DNA of 64,000 nucleotides from Pantoea sp. 1.19 (GCF_001922585.1 NZ_MRBS01000001.1:756594-820593); one strand, 5' to 3'; positions 50,446 to 61,181 are shown, counted from the first letter of the stretch. Made by a program: numbers and translations. The notes: generated from the letters alone by a model not told the origin.

Positions 50446-50468
50446 GGGCGGCATCGCGGATGCCGCCC
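50446..50468 (-). terminator. Hairpin after putA
   Basis: GGGCGGCATC / GATGCCGCCC perfect 10-bp stem with a GCG loop, 16 bases past the putA stop. Confidence 0.7.
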
Positions 50469-50483
50469 TGCAGAACGGATAGA

Positions 50484-53400
50484 TTAGCCGATGGTCATCA
50501 GGCTGGCGTTACCGCCGGCCGCGGCCGTATTGACGCTGATCGAACGTTCGAGCAGCAGGCGCTCAAGCAGCAGGTTTGTCTCGCCGTGGCCAAAGCCCTG
50601 CACCGACACAATCGCGCCGTCGCGGGCGGCCACGTCTTCGCACAGGGTGCGCAGGCGATCGGCATCGCCGTGGAAGATAACCGCGTCAAATGCCTCCGCC
50701 AGCGGGCTGGCGCTGCGGTCGATCGTCGCCTGAACCGCTGCCGGCAGGCGCGGATACAGCGCATCCGTCTGCGCGTCGCGCGCCCAGAGTACCCGGCTGC
50801 CCACGCTGGTGACCGCCGCCAGCTGGGTCAGCAAATCGGCCTCGCTGTCTGCCAGGCACAGTACCCGCTCACGCGGCAGCAGGGCAAAGGTATTGCGCTC
50901 GCCGGTTGGTCCCGGCAGCAGGCGGACGGTGCCGCTCTGTGCCAGCTCGCCGTAGCGTTGACACAGCGCGCGCAGCGCAGGCCGATCGCCGGCCCAGTCG
51001 CTCAGCGCCTGATGGGCCGCCAGCAGAGCGGGGCGCAGCGAGCTGTCCAGCGCATAGTCCGCGTCCTGGCGCGCCAGCGTAACGTTCAGCGCGTCATCCG
51101 GGCGGTGGGAGAGCAGGCGATAAAGATACAGCGGACCGCCGGCTTTCGGGCCGGTGCCGGAGAGGCCTTCGCCGCCGAACGGCTGTACGCCAACCACCGC
51201 GCCGACCATATTGCGGTTCACGTACAGATTACCGACCCGCGCCGCCGCGGTGACCTGCGCAATGGTTTCATCAATGCGGGTATGCACGCCCATGGTCAGC
51301 CCGTAGCCGCCGGCATTAATCGCTTCGACCAGCGCCGGCAGCTGGCTGCGGTTAAAGCGCACCACGTGCAGCACCGGGCCAAACACCTCCTTCTGCAGTT
51401 CGTCGACGCTGTTAAGTTCAATCAGGGTCGGCATCACAAAGGTGCCGCTCTCCCATTCGCGGCGATCCTGCAGCCGATCCTGTACCGCCTGATAGACGCG
51501 GTGGCCCTTGCTGCGCATCGTGTGAATATGGCGCTCAATCAGCTGCCGAGCGTCGTTATCGATAACCGGGCCGATATCCACCGCCAGGCGTCCCGGATTG
51601 CCCATGCGGTATTCGGCCATCGCGCCGCGCAGCATCTTCAGCGTATGTTCAGCCACGTCCTCCTGCACGCAGAGCAGTCGCAGCGCCGAGCAGCGCTGGC
51701 CGGCGCTGTCGAACGCTGAGGCAACGATGTCCATCACCACCTGTTCGGTCAACGCGGAAGAGTCGACGATCATCGCGTTCATGCCGCCGGTTTCGGCGAT
51801 CAGCGGCGTTGGGCGGCCCTGCGGATCGAGACGATGGCTGACGCTGCGCTGCAGCAGGGTTGCGACCTCGGTAGAGCCGGTAAACATCACGCCGCGTACC
51901 CGGGCATCGCCGGTCAGCTGGGCGCCGACGGTGTCACCGCGGCCCGGCAGCAGCTGCAGCGCGCCCTGCGGTACACCCGCCTCCAGCAGGATTGCCACCG
52001 CCTGAGCGGCAATCAGCGGCGTCTGCTCCGCCGGTTTTGCCAGTACGCTGTTACCGGCAGCCAGCGCCGCCGCAACCTGACCGGTGAAGATTGCCAGCGG
52101 GAAGTTCCACGGGCTGATGCACACGACCGGTCCGAGCGGGCGATGGGTGTCGTTGTTAAAATCGTCGCGCACCTGGCCGGCATAGTAGTAGAGGAAATCG
52201 ACCGCTTCGCGCACTTCAGCGATGGCGTTGGCGAAGGTTTTACCCGCCTCGCGCACCAGCAGGCCGAGCAGCTGCTGCAGCTGCGCATCCATCAGCTGTG
52301 CCGCGCGTTCGAGAATGGCCGCGCGCTCGCCGGCCGGGGTGGCAAACCAGATAGCACCGGCGTGCACCGCGGCGTCCAGCGCGCGGCTGACGTCCTGCTC
52401 GCTGGCTTCCTGCACGCTGCCGACGATGTCCTGCGCGTCGGCCGGATTGCGCACCGGTAGCGCCTCACCGTCGTCCACCTCGCCATCGATCAGCGGCTTA
52501 GCCTGCCAGCGCTGCGCTGCGCTGTTCAGCAGGGCGCTGGAAAGCGACGCCAGACGGTGTTCGTTAGCCAGATCCAGCCCGCTCGAGTTAGCGCGTTTCG
52601 CACCGTACAGATCGCCCGGCAGCGGAATTTTGGGATGCGGGAGCCCGACCGCCCCTTCCTGCCGGGCCAGCTTCTCAACGGCGCTCACCGGATCGGCCAC
52701 CAGTTCATCGATTGGCAGGCTGGTATCGGCAATCCGGTTAACAAAGGAGGTGTTGGCACCGTTTTCTAACAGGCGGCGCACCAGGTAGGCCAGCAGGGTC
52801 TCGTGCGTACCGACCGGGGCGTAGATGCGGCAGGGCCGATTCAGCTTACCATCGGCCACTTTCCCGACCACCTGCTCGTACAGCGGCTCGCCCATACCGT
52901 GCAGGCACTGGAACTCATACTGCCCCGGATAGTAGTTGTTGCCGGCCAGCTGGTAGATTGCCGCCAGCGTGTGGGCGTTGTGGGTAGCGAACTGCGGATA
53001 GATAATATTGGGCACCGCCAGCAGTTTGCGCGCGCAGGCCAGATAGGAGATATCGGTGTAGACCTTGCGGGTATAAACCGGATACCCCTCCAGTCCCTCG
53101 GTCTGGGCGCGTTTAATTTCGCTATCCCAGTAGGCGCCTTTCACCAGGCGAATCATCAGCCGGCGGCGGCTGCGCTGCGCCAGCGCAATCAGCTCATCGA
53201 TAACGAACGGGCAGCGCTTCTGATAAGCCTGAATCACAAAGCCGATGCCGTTCCAGCCTTCCAGCTCCGGCTCGAAGCAGAGTCTCTCCAGCAGATCGAG
53301 CGATATTTCCAGCCGATCGGCCTCTTCGGCGTCGATATTGATACCAATATCGTAGCTTTTCGCCAGCAGGGTAAGGGATTTCAGGATCGGATAGAGCTCC

Positions 53401-54425
53401 TCCATCACCCGCTCATACTGGGCGCGGCTGTAGCGCGGATGCAGCGCTGATAGCTTGATGGAGATCCCCGGGCCTTCATAAATTCCGCGGCCGTTAGAGG
53501 CCTTGCCGATGGCGTGAATGGCCTGTTGATAAGAGAGCAGATAGGCTTTGGCATCGCCGGCGGTCAGGGCCGCTTCACCCAGCATATCGTAGGAGTAGCG
53601 GAACCCCTTCTGTTCCATTTTGCGCGCGTTGGCCAGTGCCTCCGCGATGGTTTCACCGGTCACAAACTGCTCACCCATCAGGCGCATCGCCATATCGACA
53701 CCCTTACGAATCAGCGGCTCGCCGCTTTTACCGATGATGCGATTGAGCGAACGGGAGAGGCTGGCCTCGTTGTGGGTAGCGACCAGCCGCCCGGTAAACA
53801 GCAGCCCCCAGGTGGCGGCATTAACAAATACCGACGCGCTGCGGCCAAGATGCGATTGCCAGTTGCCGTTGCTGATTTTGTCGCGGATCAGTGCGTCGCG
53901 GGTCGATTTGTCCGGGATGCGCAGCAGCGCCTCGGCGAGGCACATCAGCGCCACGCCTTCCTGCGATGAGAGGGAGAACTCCTGCAGCAGACTTTGCACC
54001 ATACCGGCGCGTCCGCCTGCCCCTTTTTGGTGCCGCAGCGTATTGGCTAATTGGGTAGCCAGCTGCTGAGTGCGCTCCGCCAGCGGCGCGGGGAGGCGGG
54101 CCTGCTCCAGCAGCATCGGTACCGCATCGGTTTCCGGACGGCGCCAGGCGGCGGTAATGGTCGCGCGGGTGGCCGACTGCGGCAGCACCTGCTCGGCAAA
54201 ATCGAGGAACGGCTGCGGCGCCTCATCCGGCACTCCTTCATCCCCGTCCGGCTGGGAGGAGGGCGGCGCCACCGGCAGCGATTCACCGGACTCAATCTGT
54301 GCTAAGTAGTTGAAAATAGCCTGTTTAATTAGCCAGTGTGGCGTACGATCGATGTGCTGTGCCGCCGCTTTAATCCGATCGCGCGTCGCATCATCCAGTT
54401 TCACACCCATGGTGGTGGTGCCCAT
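50484..54425 (-). CDS. putA: Trifunctional proline utilisation protein PutA
   Basis: A 1313-residue protein: an N-terminal ribbon-helix-helix DNA-binding domain (MGTTTMGVKLDDATRDRI, residues 1-47), a FAD proline dehydrogenase barrel (about 260-610), and a NAD-dependent P5C dehydrogenase (about 650-1130) with catalytic Cys in FDSAGQRCSALR and Glu in LIAETGGMNAM. It oxidises proline to glutamate at the membrane and, when proline is low, represses putA and putP. The ATG at 54425 matches the E. coli N-terminus; AAGGAG lies ten bases upstream. E. coli PutA has 1320 residues. Confidence 0.98.
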   Translation of the reverse strand: MGTTTMGVKLDDATRDRIKAAAQHIDRTPHWLIKQAIFNYLAQIESGESLPVAPPSSQPDGDEGVPDEAPQPFLDFAEQVLPQSATRATITAAWRRPETDAVPMLLEQARLPAPLAERTQQLATQLANTLRHQKGAGGRAGMVQSLLQEFSLSSQEGVALMCLAEALLRIPDKSTRDALIRDKISNGNWQSHLGRSASVFVNAATWGLLFTGRLVATHNEASLSRSLNRIIGKSGEPLIRKGVDMAMRLMGEQFVTGETIAEALANARKMEQKGFRYSYDMLGEAALTAGDAKAYLLSYQQAIHAIGKASNGRGIYEGPGISIKLSALHPRYSRAQYERVMEELYPILKSLTLLAKSYDIGINIDAEEADRLEISLDLLERLCFEPELEGWNGIGFVIQAYQKRCPFVIDELIALAQRSRRRLMIRLVKGAYWDSEIKRAQTEGLEGYPVYTRKVYTDISYLACARKLLAVPNIIYPQFATHNAHTLAAIYQLAGNNYYPGQYEFQCLHGMGEPLYEQVVGKVADGKLNRPCRIYAPVGTHETLLAYLVRRLLENGANTSFVNRIADTSLPIDELVADPVSAVEKLARQEGAVGLPHPKIPLPGDLYGAKRANSSGLDLANEHRLASLSSALLNSAAQRWQAKPLIDGEVDDGEALPVRNPADAQDIVGSVQEASEQDVSRALDAAVHAGAIWFATPAGERAAILERAAQLMDAQLQQLLGLLVREAGKTFANAIAEVREAVDFLYYYAGQVRDDFNNDTHRPLGPVVCISPWNFPLAIFTGQVAAALAAGNSVLAKPAEQTPLIAAQAVAILLEAGVPQGALQLLPGRGDTVGAQLTGDARVRGVMFTGSTEVATLLQRSVSHRLDPQGRPTPLIAETGGMNAMIVDSSALTEQVVMDIVASAFDSAGQRCSALRLLCVQEDVAEHTLKMLRGAMAEYRMGNPGRLAVDIGPVIDNDARQLIERHIHTMRSKGHRVYQAVQDRLQDRREWESGTFVMPTLIELNSVDELQKEVFGPVLHVVRFNRSQLPALVEAINAGGYGLTMGVHTRIDETIAQVTAAARVGNLYVNRNMVGAVVGVQPFGGEGLSGTGPKAGGPLYLYRLLSHRPDDALNVTLARQDADYALDSSLRPALLAAHQALSDWAGDRPALRALCQRYGELAQSGTVRLLPGPTGERNTFALLPRERVLCLADSEADLLTQLAAVTSVGSRVLWARDAQTDALYPRLPAAVQATIDRSASPLAEAFDAVIFHGDADRLRTLCEDVAARDGAIVSVQGFGHGETNLLLERLLLERSISVNTAAAGGNASLMTIG

Positions 54426-54426
54426 T

Positions 54427-54654
54427 TGCAACAACTCCTTAAAACAGTGTTAACGATCTCTCTGCGCGCAATATCACTGAAGTTGCAACCAAGTGCAACC
54501 CGTCTGCGCCCGGCGCCCGCGAGTCGCGAATGAAGTTGTGATCGCCGTCTCTGTCAGAGGCGGCACGGCTTTTGCTGCAAGAGTCAGGCCAGCCCGGCGG
54601 CGGCAGTCGCAAGGGGTGGTGGGTGCAACCCGAAAAATTGTGAGTAAGTGCAAC
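54427..54654. promoter_or_regulatory. putA/putP control region with five PutA sites
   Basis: The PutA core GTTGCA (TGCAAC on the plus strand) occurs at 54427, 54484, 54494, 54624 and 54649. PutA binds such sites as a ribbon-helix-helix dimer. The remaining bases up to putP (54834) show no gene. The first site overlaps the putA ribosome-binding region. Confidence 0.82.
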
Positions 54655-54834
54655 CTTTAAACATTGAGTTCGGCAAGCCGTTCACCTTTAGGTTACGGAT
54701 GTGTTAAATCGTTTGTGCGCGGTAACGCTTTGCGGCAGGATACCGCGCCTCAGGGATAAGCGACGCCTTCACCGCCCCGTTCCGGCGGCATAACAACACT
54801 TCCCGGCAGGGAAATCATTCAGTGGAGAACCCGG

Positions 54835-56319
54835 ATGACAGTCAGTACCCCCATGATGGTCACCTTCGTGATTTATATACTTGGCATGATTTTAATTGGC
54901 TTTATCGCCTGGCGATCAACAAAAAACTTTGACGACTACATCCTGGGCGGACGCAGCCTCGGCAGCGTGGTGACCGCGCTGTCGGCCGGGGCGTCAGACA
55001 TGAGCGGCTGGCTGTTGATGGGCCTGCCGGGCGCCATTTTTCTCGCCGGCATCTCCGAAAGCTGGATTGCCATCGGCCTGATTATCGGCGCGTGGCTGAA
55101 CTGGAAACTGGTGGCCGGCCGGCTGCGGGTGCATACCGAGCACAACAATAACGCCCTGACGCTGCCGGACTATTTCACCAGCCGGTTTGAAGACCGCAGC
55201 AAGCTGCTGCGGGTGATTTCGGCGGTGGTCATTCTGCTGTTTTTCACCATCTACTGCGCCTCCGGCGTCGTGGCGGGGGCGCGTCTGTTTGAAAGCACCT
55301 TCGGGATGAGCTACGAAACCGCGCTGTGGGCCGGGGCGGCCGCCACCATTCTCTACACCTTTGTCGGCGGCTTCCTCGCGGTGAGCTGGACCGATACCGT
55401 GCAGGCCAGCCTGATGATTTTTGCGCTGATCCTGACCCCGGTGTTCGTGATCCTTGCCGTGGGGGGCATCGATACCTCGGTCGCGGCGATTGCGGCTAAA
55501 AACAGCGAAAACCTCGATATGCTGAAGGGCCTGAATCTGGTTGCGGTGATCTCGCTGCTCGGCTGGGGACTGGGCTATTTCGGTCAGCCTCACATCCTGG
55601 CGCGCTTTATGGCCGCCGACTCACACCGCACCATTCGCGCCGCGCGTCGCATCGGCATGACCTGGATGATCCTCTGCCTTGGCGGCGCGGTGGCGGTGGG
55701 CTTCTTCGGTATCGCGTATTTTAACAATAACCCGGCGCAGGCCGGCGAGGTGTCCGAAAACGGCGAGCGGGTATTTATCGAACTGACCCGCCTGCTGTTT
55801 AACCCGTGGATTGCCGGGATCCTGCTGTCGGCGATCCTCGCGGCGGTGATGTCGACCCTGAGCTGCCAGCTGCTGGTCTGCTCCAGCGCGCTGACCGAAG
55901 ATCTCTACAAGGCCTTTCTGCGCAAAAACGCCAGCCAGCGTGAGCTGGTGTGGGTCGGGCGGATCATGGTGCTGGTGGTCGCCGCGGTGGCCATCGCGCT
56001 GGCGGCCAACCCGGAAAACCGCGTCCTCGGCCTGGTCAGCTACGCGTGGGCCGGGTTTGGCGCCGCGTTTGGCCCGGTGGTACTGCTGTCGGTGCTCTGG
56101 CCACGTATGACCCGCAACGGCGCGCTGGCCGGGATGGTCGTCGGAGCCGTGACCGTGCTGGTGTGGAAACAGTACGCGTGGCTCGGCCTGTATGAAATCA
56201 TTCCGGGTTTCCTGTTCGCCAGCCTCGCCATTGTGGTGGTCAGCCTGCTGGGCACCGCGCCGTCGACCGCGACGCGCGAGCGCTTCCGTCAGGCCGATGC
56301 CGAGTATCACACTCACTAA
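54835..56319 (+). CDS. putP: Sodium/proline symporter PutP
   Basis: A 494-residue SSS-family carrier with 13 membrane helices. It matches E. coli PutP (502 residues) in ILGGRSLGSVVTALSAGASDMSGWLLMGLPGA (sodium and proline site) and LSAILAAVMSTLSCQLLVCSSALTEDLYK. It imports proline with Na+ for use as carbon and nitrogen source. Divergent from putA and under PutA repression through the shared region. Confidence 0.98.
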   Translation: MTVSTPMMVTFVIYILGMILIGFIAWRSTKNFDDYILGGRSLGSVVTALSAGASDMSGWLLMGLPGAIFLAGISESWIAIGLIIGAWLNWKLVAGRLRVHTEHNNNALTLPDYFTSRFEDRSKLLRVISAVVILLFFTIYCASGVVAGARLFESTFGMSYETALWAGAAATILYTFVGGFLAVSWTDTVQASLMIFALILTPVFVILAVGGIDTSVAAIAAKNSENLDMLKGLNLVAVISLLGWGLGYFGQPHILARFMAADSHRTIRAARRIGMTWMILCLGGAVAVGFFGIAYFNNNPAQAGEVSENGERVFIELTRLLFNPWIAGILLSAILAAVMSTLSCQLLVCSSALTEDLYKAFLRKNASQRELVWVGRIMVLVVAAVAIALAANPENRVLGLVSYAWAGFGAAFGPVVLLSVLWPRMTRNGALAGMVVGAVTVLVWKQYAWLGLYEIIPGFLFASLAIVVVSLLGTAPSTATRERFRQADAEYHTH

Positions 56320-56334
56320 CGGCATTCCCTACTC

Positions 56335-56358
56335 ACCGGCCCGCCGTCGCGGGCCGGT
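56335..56358 (+). terminator. Hairpin after putP
   Basis: ACCGGCCCGC / GCGGGCCGGT perfect 10-bp stem with a 4-base loop, 15 bases past putP. No T run. Confidence 0.6.
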
Positions 56359-56425
56359 AAGCGTCCGGCATCCGCCCGCGCGCGTCAAAAAAAATATCCC
56401 GCCCCCTGCTTGTATTTCTTTACGC

Positions 56426-56444
56426 GATAATGATAATTGCTCTC
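56426..56444 (+). promoter_or_regulatory. Fur box upstream of efeUOB
   Basis: GATAATGATAATTGCTCTC matches the Fur 19-mer at 15 positions, with the first 12 perfect, 60 bases before efeU. Predicts induction under iron limitation. Confidence 0.82.
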
Positions 56445-56504
56445 GTTCGCATTTTACGTTAATTGACATTTCTTGACCGTACTTGCCTTGCGAGGTGCCT
56501 TGCC

Positions 56505-57332
56505 ATGTTTGTGCCTTTTTTGATTATGCTGCGTGAGGGGCTGGAAGCGGCGCTGTTGGTGAGCTTGATAGCCAGCTATCTGCAGCGCACCGGGCGCGCC
56601 CGCTGGTTTCCTGTGATGTGGGGCGGCGTGGCGGCGGCGGTGGGGCTCTGCCTTGCGCTGGGAATGGCCATCAACGCCACGACCGGCGAGTTTCCGCAAA
56701 AGCAGCAGGAGCTGTTTGAGGGCGTTGTCGCGGCGATCGCCGTGGTGATCCTCAGCGCGATGGTGCTATGGATGCGTAACGCATCGCATCATGTGAAAGC
56801 GCAGCTGGAGCAGGCGGTCGAGGCGGCGCTGACCGCGCGTCCCGGCAGCGGCTGGCCGCTGGTGCTGATGGTGTTTCTCGCTGTTGCCCGTGAAGGACTC
56901 GAATCGGTGTTCTTCCTGCTGGCCGCCTTCGGTCAGGATGTCGGCGTGGCGCCGCCGGTCGGCGCGCTGCTCGGTCTGGCCAGCGCGGTGGCGCTGGGCG
57001 GAGTGATCTACTGGGGCGGCGTGCGGATTAATCTTGCGGCGTTTTTTCGCTGGACCAGCCTGGTGATGCTGTTTGTCGCCGCCGGACTGGCCGCCAGTGC
57101 GATCCGCGCCTTCCACGAGGCCGGCTGGTGGAATCACGGGCAGGGCATCGCCTTTGACTTGAGCGGAGTTCTGACGACGCACAGCCTGACTGGCACCCTG
57201 CTGGAAGCGCTGTTGGGTTATCAGGAGGCACCGAGCGTCTCTGAGGTCGCGGCGTGGCTGCTCTATCTGCTACCGGCCCTGTGCCTGTTCTTTCTGCCCG
57301 CGCGCCGGACGGCGAGCGCCGCCGCGCGCTGA
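56505..57332 (+). CDS. efeU: Ferrous iron permease EfeU
   Basis: A 275-residue Ftr1-family permease with seven membrane helices. Both iron-binding REGLE motifs are present: LREGLEAAL in helix 1 and AREGLESVF in helix 4. It moves Fe2+ inward after oxidation or handling by EfeO/EfeB. The ATG at 56505 follows GAGG nine bases upstream. The gene is intact; E. coli K-12 has a frameshifted copy. First gene of efeUOB. Confidence 0.95.
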   Translation: MFVPFLIMLREGLEAALLVSLIASYLQRTGRARWFPVMWGGVAAAVGLCLALGMAINATTGEFPQKQQELFEGVVAAIAVVILSAMVLWMRNASHHVKAQLEQAVEAALTARPGSGWPLVLMVFLAVAREGLESVFFLLAAFGQDVGVAPPVGALLGLASAVALGGVIYWGGVRINLAAFFRWTSLVMLFVAAGLAASAIRAFHEAGWWNHGQGIAFDLSGVLTTHSLTGTLLEALLGYQEAPSVSEVAAWLLYLLPALCLFFLPARRTASAAAR

Positions 57333-57392
57333 TGGTTGGCCGCCGCGCCTGGCGACGGCCGTACTTTTTACCCCTTCTGACTGGGAAATAAC

Positions 57393-58523
57393 ATGAAACT
57401 CTCCTTTTTACCGTCGGCGCTGGCGGTGGCTATCTGTGCGCTAAGCGGCAGCGGCGCAGCCCGGGCCGGGACGGTTCCGCAGGTGGCCATCAGCGTTACC
57501 GACACGCAGTGCCAGCCGATGACGGTGAGCGTCCCGGCGGGCAAGACGCAGTTCATTATTCGCAACCTCAGCCAGAAGGCGCTGGAGTGGGAGATCCTGC
57601 AGGGGGTAATGGTGGTGGAGGAGCGTGAAAACATCGCCCCCGGCTTTACGCAAAAAATGACCGTGAATCTGCCCGCGGGCGCGTATCAGATGACCTGCGG
57701 CCTGCTCAGCAATCCGCGCGGAAAGCTGGTGGTTACCGCGGCGGCCGGGGCCGGGGCCGGCACACTCCCCCCGTCGGCCGCGTTGGCGCTGGCTGGACCG
57801 TTAGCCGATTACAAGCAGTGGGTGATGCAGCAGGTCAGTGAGCTGGTCACGCAAACGGCTGCCTTTACCGCCGCGGTGAAGGCCAACGACATCGCGAAAG
57901 CCAAAGCGCTGTACGCGCCTGCGCGCAGTCACTATGAGCGGATTGAGCCGATCGCTGAACTGTTTGCCGATCTCGACGGGCGCATTGATGCCCGCGAGGA
58001 TGACTACGAGCAGAAAGCACAGGACCCCAGCTTCACCGGCTTTCACCGGCTGGAAAAGGCGCTGTTTGCCGATAACAGCACCGCCGGGATGGTGACGATT
58101 GCGGATCGCCTGCGGCAGGATACGCTGGCGCTGCAGCAGCGCATCGGGGCGCTGGCGTTTCCCGCCGCTAAGGTGGTGGGCGGCGCCGCGGCGCTGGTAG
58201 AGGAGATCGCGGCCAGTAAATTGAGTGGGGAAGAAGAGCGCTACAGCCGCACCGACCTGGCCGATTTCCAGGCTAACATCGACGGCGCGCAAAAGATTGT
58301 TGCGCTGTTCCGCCCGCAGCTGCTCAGGGCCGATGCGGCCCTGCTGGCAAAAATCGAGGCTAACTTCAGCCGGGTGAACGGCGTACTGGAGAAATACCGA
58401 CAGGGCGACGGCTTCGCCTCCTACGATACGCTGACCGTCGCCGATCGTAATGCCATGAAAGGGCCGATCACCGCGCTGGCAGAAGATTTGGCGCTGCTAC
58501 GCGGCACGCTCGGTCTGGACTGA
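57393..58523 (+). CDS. efeO: Periplasmic iron-binding protein EfeO
   Basis: A 376-residue exported protein: signal peptide (ends ARAG), an N-terminal cupredoxin-like domain (about 28-118), then an all-helical imelysin/M75 domain with the H-x-x-E metal motif (HYERIEP, about residue 180). Length and order match E. coli EfeO (375). It lies 60 bases after efeU and five bases before efeB, so one operon. Confidence 0.96.
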   Translation: MKLSFLPSALAVAICALSGSGAARAGTVPQVAISVTDTQCQPMTVSVPAGKTQFIIRNLSQKALEWEILQGVMVVEERENIAPGFTQKMTVNLPAGAYQMTCGLLSNPRGKLVVTAAAGAGAGTLPPSAALALAGPLADYKQWVMQQVSELVTQTAAFTAAVKANDIAKAKALYAPARSHYERIEPIAELFADLDGRIDAREDDYEQKAQDPSFTGFHRLEKALFADNSTAGMVTIADRLRQDTLALQQRIGALAFPAAKVVGGAAALVEEIAASKLSGEEERYSRTDLADFQANIDGAQKIVALFRPQLLRADAALLAKIEANFSRVNGVLEKYRQGDGFASYDTLTVADRNAMKGPITALAEDLALLRGTLGLD

Positions 58524-58527
58524 GGCC

Positions 58528-59793
58528 ATGAGTAAAACGCGTAATCTCGCACAGCCGGCGCGTCGCCGGCTGCTTCAGGGCCTTGGCATGCTCAGTGGTG
58601 CGGCCGCGTTCGCGGGAGGCTGTCCGCTGGCCGTAGGCAACGCGGCGATCCCGGCGGCGGCGGATCCCCGGATGCAGCAGCAGCCGTTTTACGGCATCCA
58701 TCAGGCCGGCATCACCACGCCGCAGCAGGCGGCGATGATGCTGGTGGCCTTTGATGTACTGGCCACCGATAAAGCAGAGCTGATCCGCCTGTTCCGCCTG
58801 TTAACCGATCGGATTGCCTTTCTGACCCGCGGCGGAGAGGCACCGGCGGTGGCCAATCCGCAGCTGCCGCCGAAGGATTCGGGCATACTCGGCCGGCACA
58901 TTGCGCCGGATAACCTGACAGTGACAGTGTCACTTGGTGCCAGCCTGTTCGACGCGCGCTACGGCCTGGCCGCGCATCAGCCGCGCCAGCTGCGACCGAT
59001 GACCCGCTTCCCCAATGACGCGCTGGATGCCGCCCAGTGTCACGGCGATCTGCTGCTACAGATATGCGCTAACCATCAGGATACGGTGATCCACGCGCTG
59101 CGCGACATTATCAAACAGGCTCCGGACCTCCTCGGCGTACGCTGGCGGCGTGAGGGCTTTATTGGCGATCGCGCCGCCTGCCGTGCCGGAGGGGAAACGC
59201 CGATTAACCTGCTGGGATTTAAAGACGGTACCGCCAATCCCAACGTTGACGATACCGCGCTGATGCGGAAAATCCTGTGGGTGGGACGGGAATCGGACGA
59301 GCCGGCGTGGTGCGCCGGCGGGAGTTACCAGGCGGTGCGGATCATTCAGTTTCGCGTTGAGTTTTGGGATCGTACGCCGCTGCGCGAACAGGAACACATC
59401 TTCGGCCGGCACAAACTGAGCGGCGCCCCGCTGGGCGGGCGTCACGAGCATGAGGTACCGGATTATGTAAGCGATCCAACCGGCCAGACGATCCCGCTGG
59501 ATGCGCATATCCGGCTGGCTAATCCGCGTACGCCGGAAACCCAGTCCAGTTTGATGCTGCGCCGTGGTTACAGCTATTCCGCCGGTATAACGGCCTCCGG
59601 CCAGCTGGACATGGGGCTGCTGTTTGTCTGCTACCAGCACGATCTGGAAAAGGGTTTTCTTACGGTTCAGGAGCGATTAAACGGCGAAGCGCTGGAGGAG
59701 TATATAAAACCCGTTGGCGGGGGGTACTTTTTCGCCCTTCCGGGCGTAGTGTCGTCAGCGGCTTATCTGGCTCAGGGGTTACTGGAGGCGTAG
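58528..59793 (+). CDS. efeB: Tat-exported DyP-type haem peroxidase EfeB
   Basis: A 421-residue dye-decolourising peroxidase. A twin-arginine signal ([20 protein letters not shown]) sends the folded enzyme to the periplasm. The DyP motif GFKDGTANP (about 227) and the distal Asp/Arg plus the proximal His in the C-terminal half (RHEHEVPD region) are recognisable. It supports iron uptake by EfeUO, with peroxidase or ferrochelatase-like roles proposed. Last gene of efeUOB. Confidence 0.95.
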   Translation: MSKTRNLAQPARRRLLQGLGMLSGAAAFAGGCPLAVGNAAIPAAADPRMQQQPFYGIHQAGITTPQQAAMMLVAFDVLATDKAELIRLFRLLTDRIAFLTRGGEAPAVANPQLPPKDSGILGRHIAPDNLTVTVSLGASLFDARYGLAAHQPRQLRPMTRFPNDALDAAQCHGDLLLQICANHQDTVIHALRDIIKQAPDLLGVRWRREGFIGDRAACRAGGETPINLLGFKDGTANPNVDDTALMRKILWVGRESDEPAWCAGGSYQAVRIIQFRVEFWDRTPLREQEHIFGRHKLSGAPLGGRHEHEVPDYVSDPTGQTIPLDAHIRLANPRTPETQSSLMLRRGYSYSAGITASGQLDMGLLFVCYQHDLEKGFLTVQERLNGEALEEYIKPVGGGYFFALPGVVSSAAYLAQGLLEA

Positions 59794-60349
59794 CGGCTAT
59801 TTTTTGACCGGGTCGCGCGGCGCACCGACATTATCCTGGTTGCCGGACGGCCTGGTAAATTATCAGCATGATGCCGACTATGCCGGCGGGGCGGAATAAA
59901 AATAACATTTACTTTCAATGTGTTAAATTATACCGATGCCGCACAGGTACCATGACGAAAAAAATATTCTGCGATAAGGTAAAAATCGTGTTGCAAACTG
60001 GCGATAATATGTTGCACTTTACATAGCAGTACTCGTTGCAGTTTCACAACCATGACGGAGTGGGTGAATGAGAAAGTCCTTATGTGGACCCTTCGCAGTA
60101 CGTCACCATCGCCTCGCTGTCTTTCGCGAGGGCGCTTCTCCCACTTCGCTGACTTTCTGCGTTTTCACGCTATCTCCAACGGCAAACCTCAGTTCCAGAC
60201 CCTGTCAGCGCCGCGGGCGATTGACCTGTGCCCCGACGCCTTTGTCCACCCTGCCACGGCTCACAAGGGAGCCAATGACCTCTAAAGCGTTCACTAATCG
60301 CACCGCCATGCCGGCGGGCGGCAAATGAAACCAACTGTAAGGTGCCACT
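59794..60349. other. Leader/promoter region of phoH
   Basis: A 556-base region. AT-rich up to 60050, which should hold the phoH promoter; no clear PhoB box was found. An 86-codon frame starts at 60068 behind GGAGTGGGTGA and ends 22 bases before phoH; it is Arg/Pro-rich and of low credibility, though its ribosome site is good. It may be a leader peptide or spurious. Confidence 0.4.
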
Positions 60350-61138
60350 ATGGGAAGACAGAAAGCAGTGATCAAAGCACGTCGTGAAGCGCGTCGCGTG
60401 CTTCGTAGCGATTCACGCAGTCACCGTCAGCGTGAAGAAGAATCGGTCACCTCGCTTGTGCAAATGAGTGGCCTGGATGCGATTGGTATGGCGCGGGACA
60501 GCCGCGACAATTCGCCAATCCACGCCAGAAACGAGGCTCAGGCGCGCTATCTTAACGCCATAGAAACAAAGCAACTGGTCTTCGCCACCGGCGAAGCGGG
60601 CTGTGGTAAAACCTGGATCAGCGCCGCGAAAGCCGCTGAAGCCCTGATTCATAAGGACGTGGAGCGGATCATCGTCACCCGTCCGGTACTGCAGGCGGAT
60701 GAAGATCTCGGCTTTCTACCCGGCGACGTCGCCGAAAAATTCGCGCCGTATTTCCGGCCGGTTTACGACGTCCTGGTCAAACGGCTGGGCTCTTCGTTTA
60801 TGCAATATTGCCTGCGTCCGGAGATCGGCAAAGTGGAAATTGCCCCCTTTGCCTATATGCGCGGCCGGACGTTTGAGAACGCTTTTGTCATCCTCGATGA
60901 GGCGCAAAACGTGACCGCTGCGCAGATGAAGATGTTTCTTACCCGCCTGGGTGAAAACGTTACCGTGATTGTCAACGGGGATATCACCCAATGCGATTTG
61001 CCGTCCGGAGTGCAGTCCGGCCTGAGCGACGCGCTGGCGCGTTTCAGTGAAGACGACCTGGTCGGACTGGTGCGCTTTACTCAGGACGACTGCGTGCGCT
61101 CCACCCTCTGTCAGCGCTCGCTGGCGGCCTACAGCTAA
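60350..61138 (+). CDS. phoH: PhoH-family ATPase
   Basis: A 262-residue P-loop protein almost identical to the core of E. coli PhoH (MGRQKAVIKARREA start; Walker A GEAGCGKTW at about 81-89; Walker B VILDEAQN at about 182). PhoH is phosphate-starvation inducible in E. coli and belongs to the superfamily-1-like helicase group; possible role in RNA metabolism. AAGGTG precedes the ATG. A terminator follows. Position after efeUOB is as in E. coli. Confidence 0.95.
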   Translation: MGRQKAVIKARREARRVLRSDSRSHRQREEESVTSLVQMSGLDAIGMARDSRDNSPIHARNEAQARYLNAIETKQLVFATGEAGCGKTWISAAKAAEALIHKDVERIIVTRPVLQADEDLGFLPGDVAEKFAPYFRPVYDVLVKRLGSSFMQYCLRPEIGKVEIAPFAYMRGRTFENAFVILDEAQNVTAAQMKMFLTRLGENVTVIVNGDITQCDLPSGVQSGLSDALARFSEDDLVGLVRFTQDDCVRSTLCQRSLAAYS

Positions 61139-61181
61139 CGCTCTCTCCCGGTGGCCAACGCGCCGGGGAGACGCCGAACGC

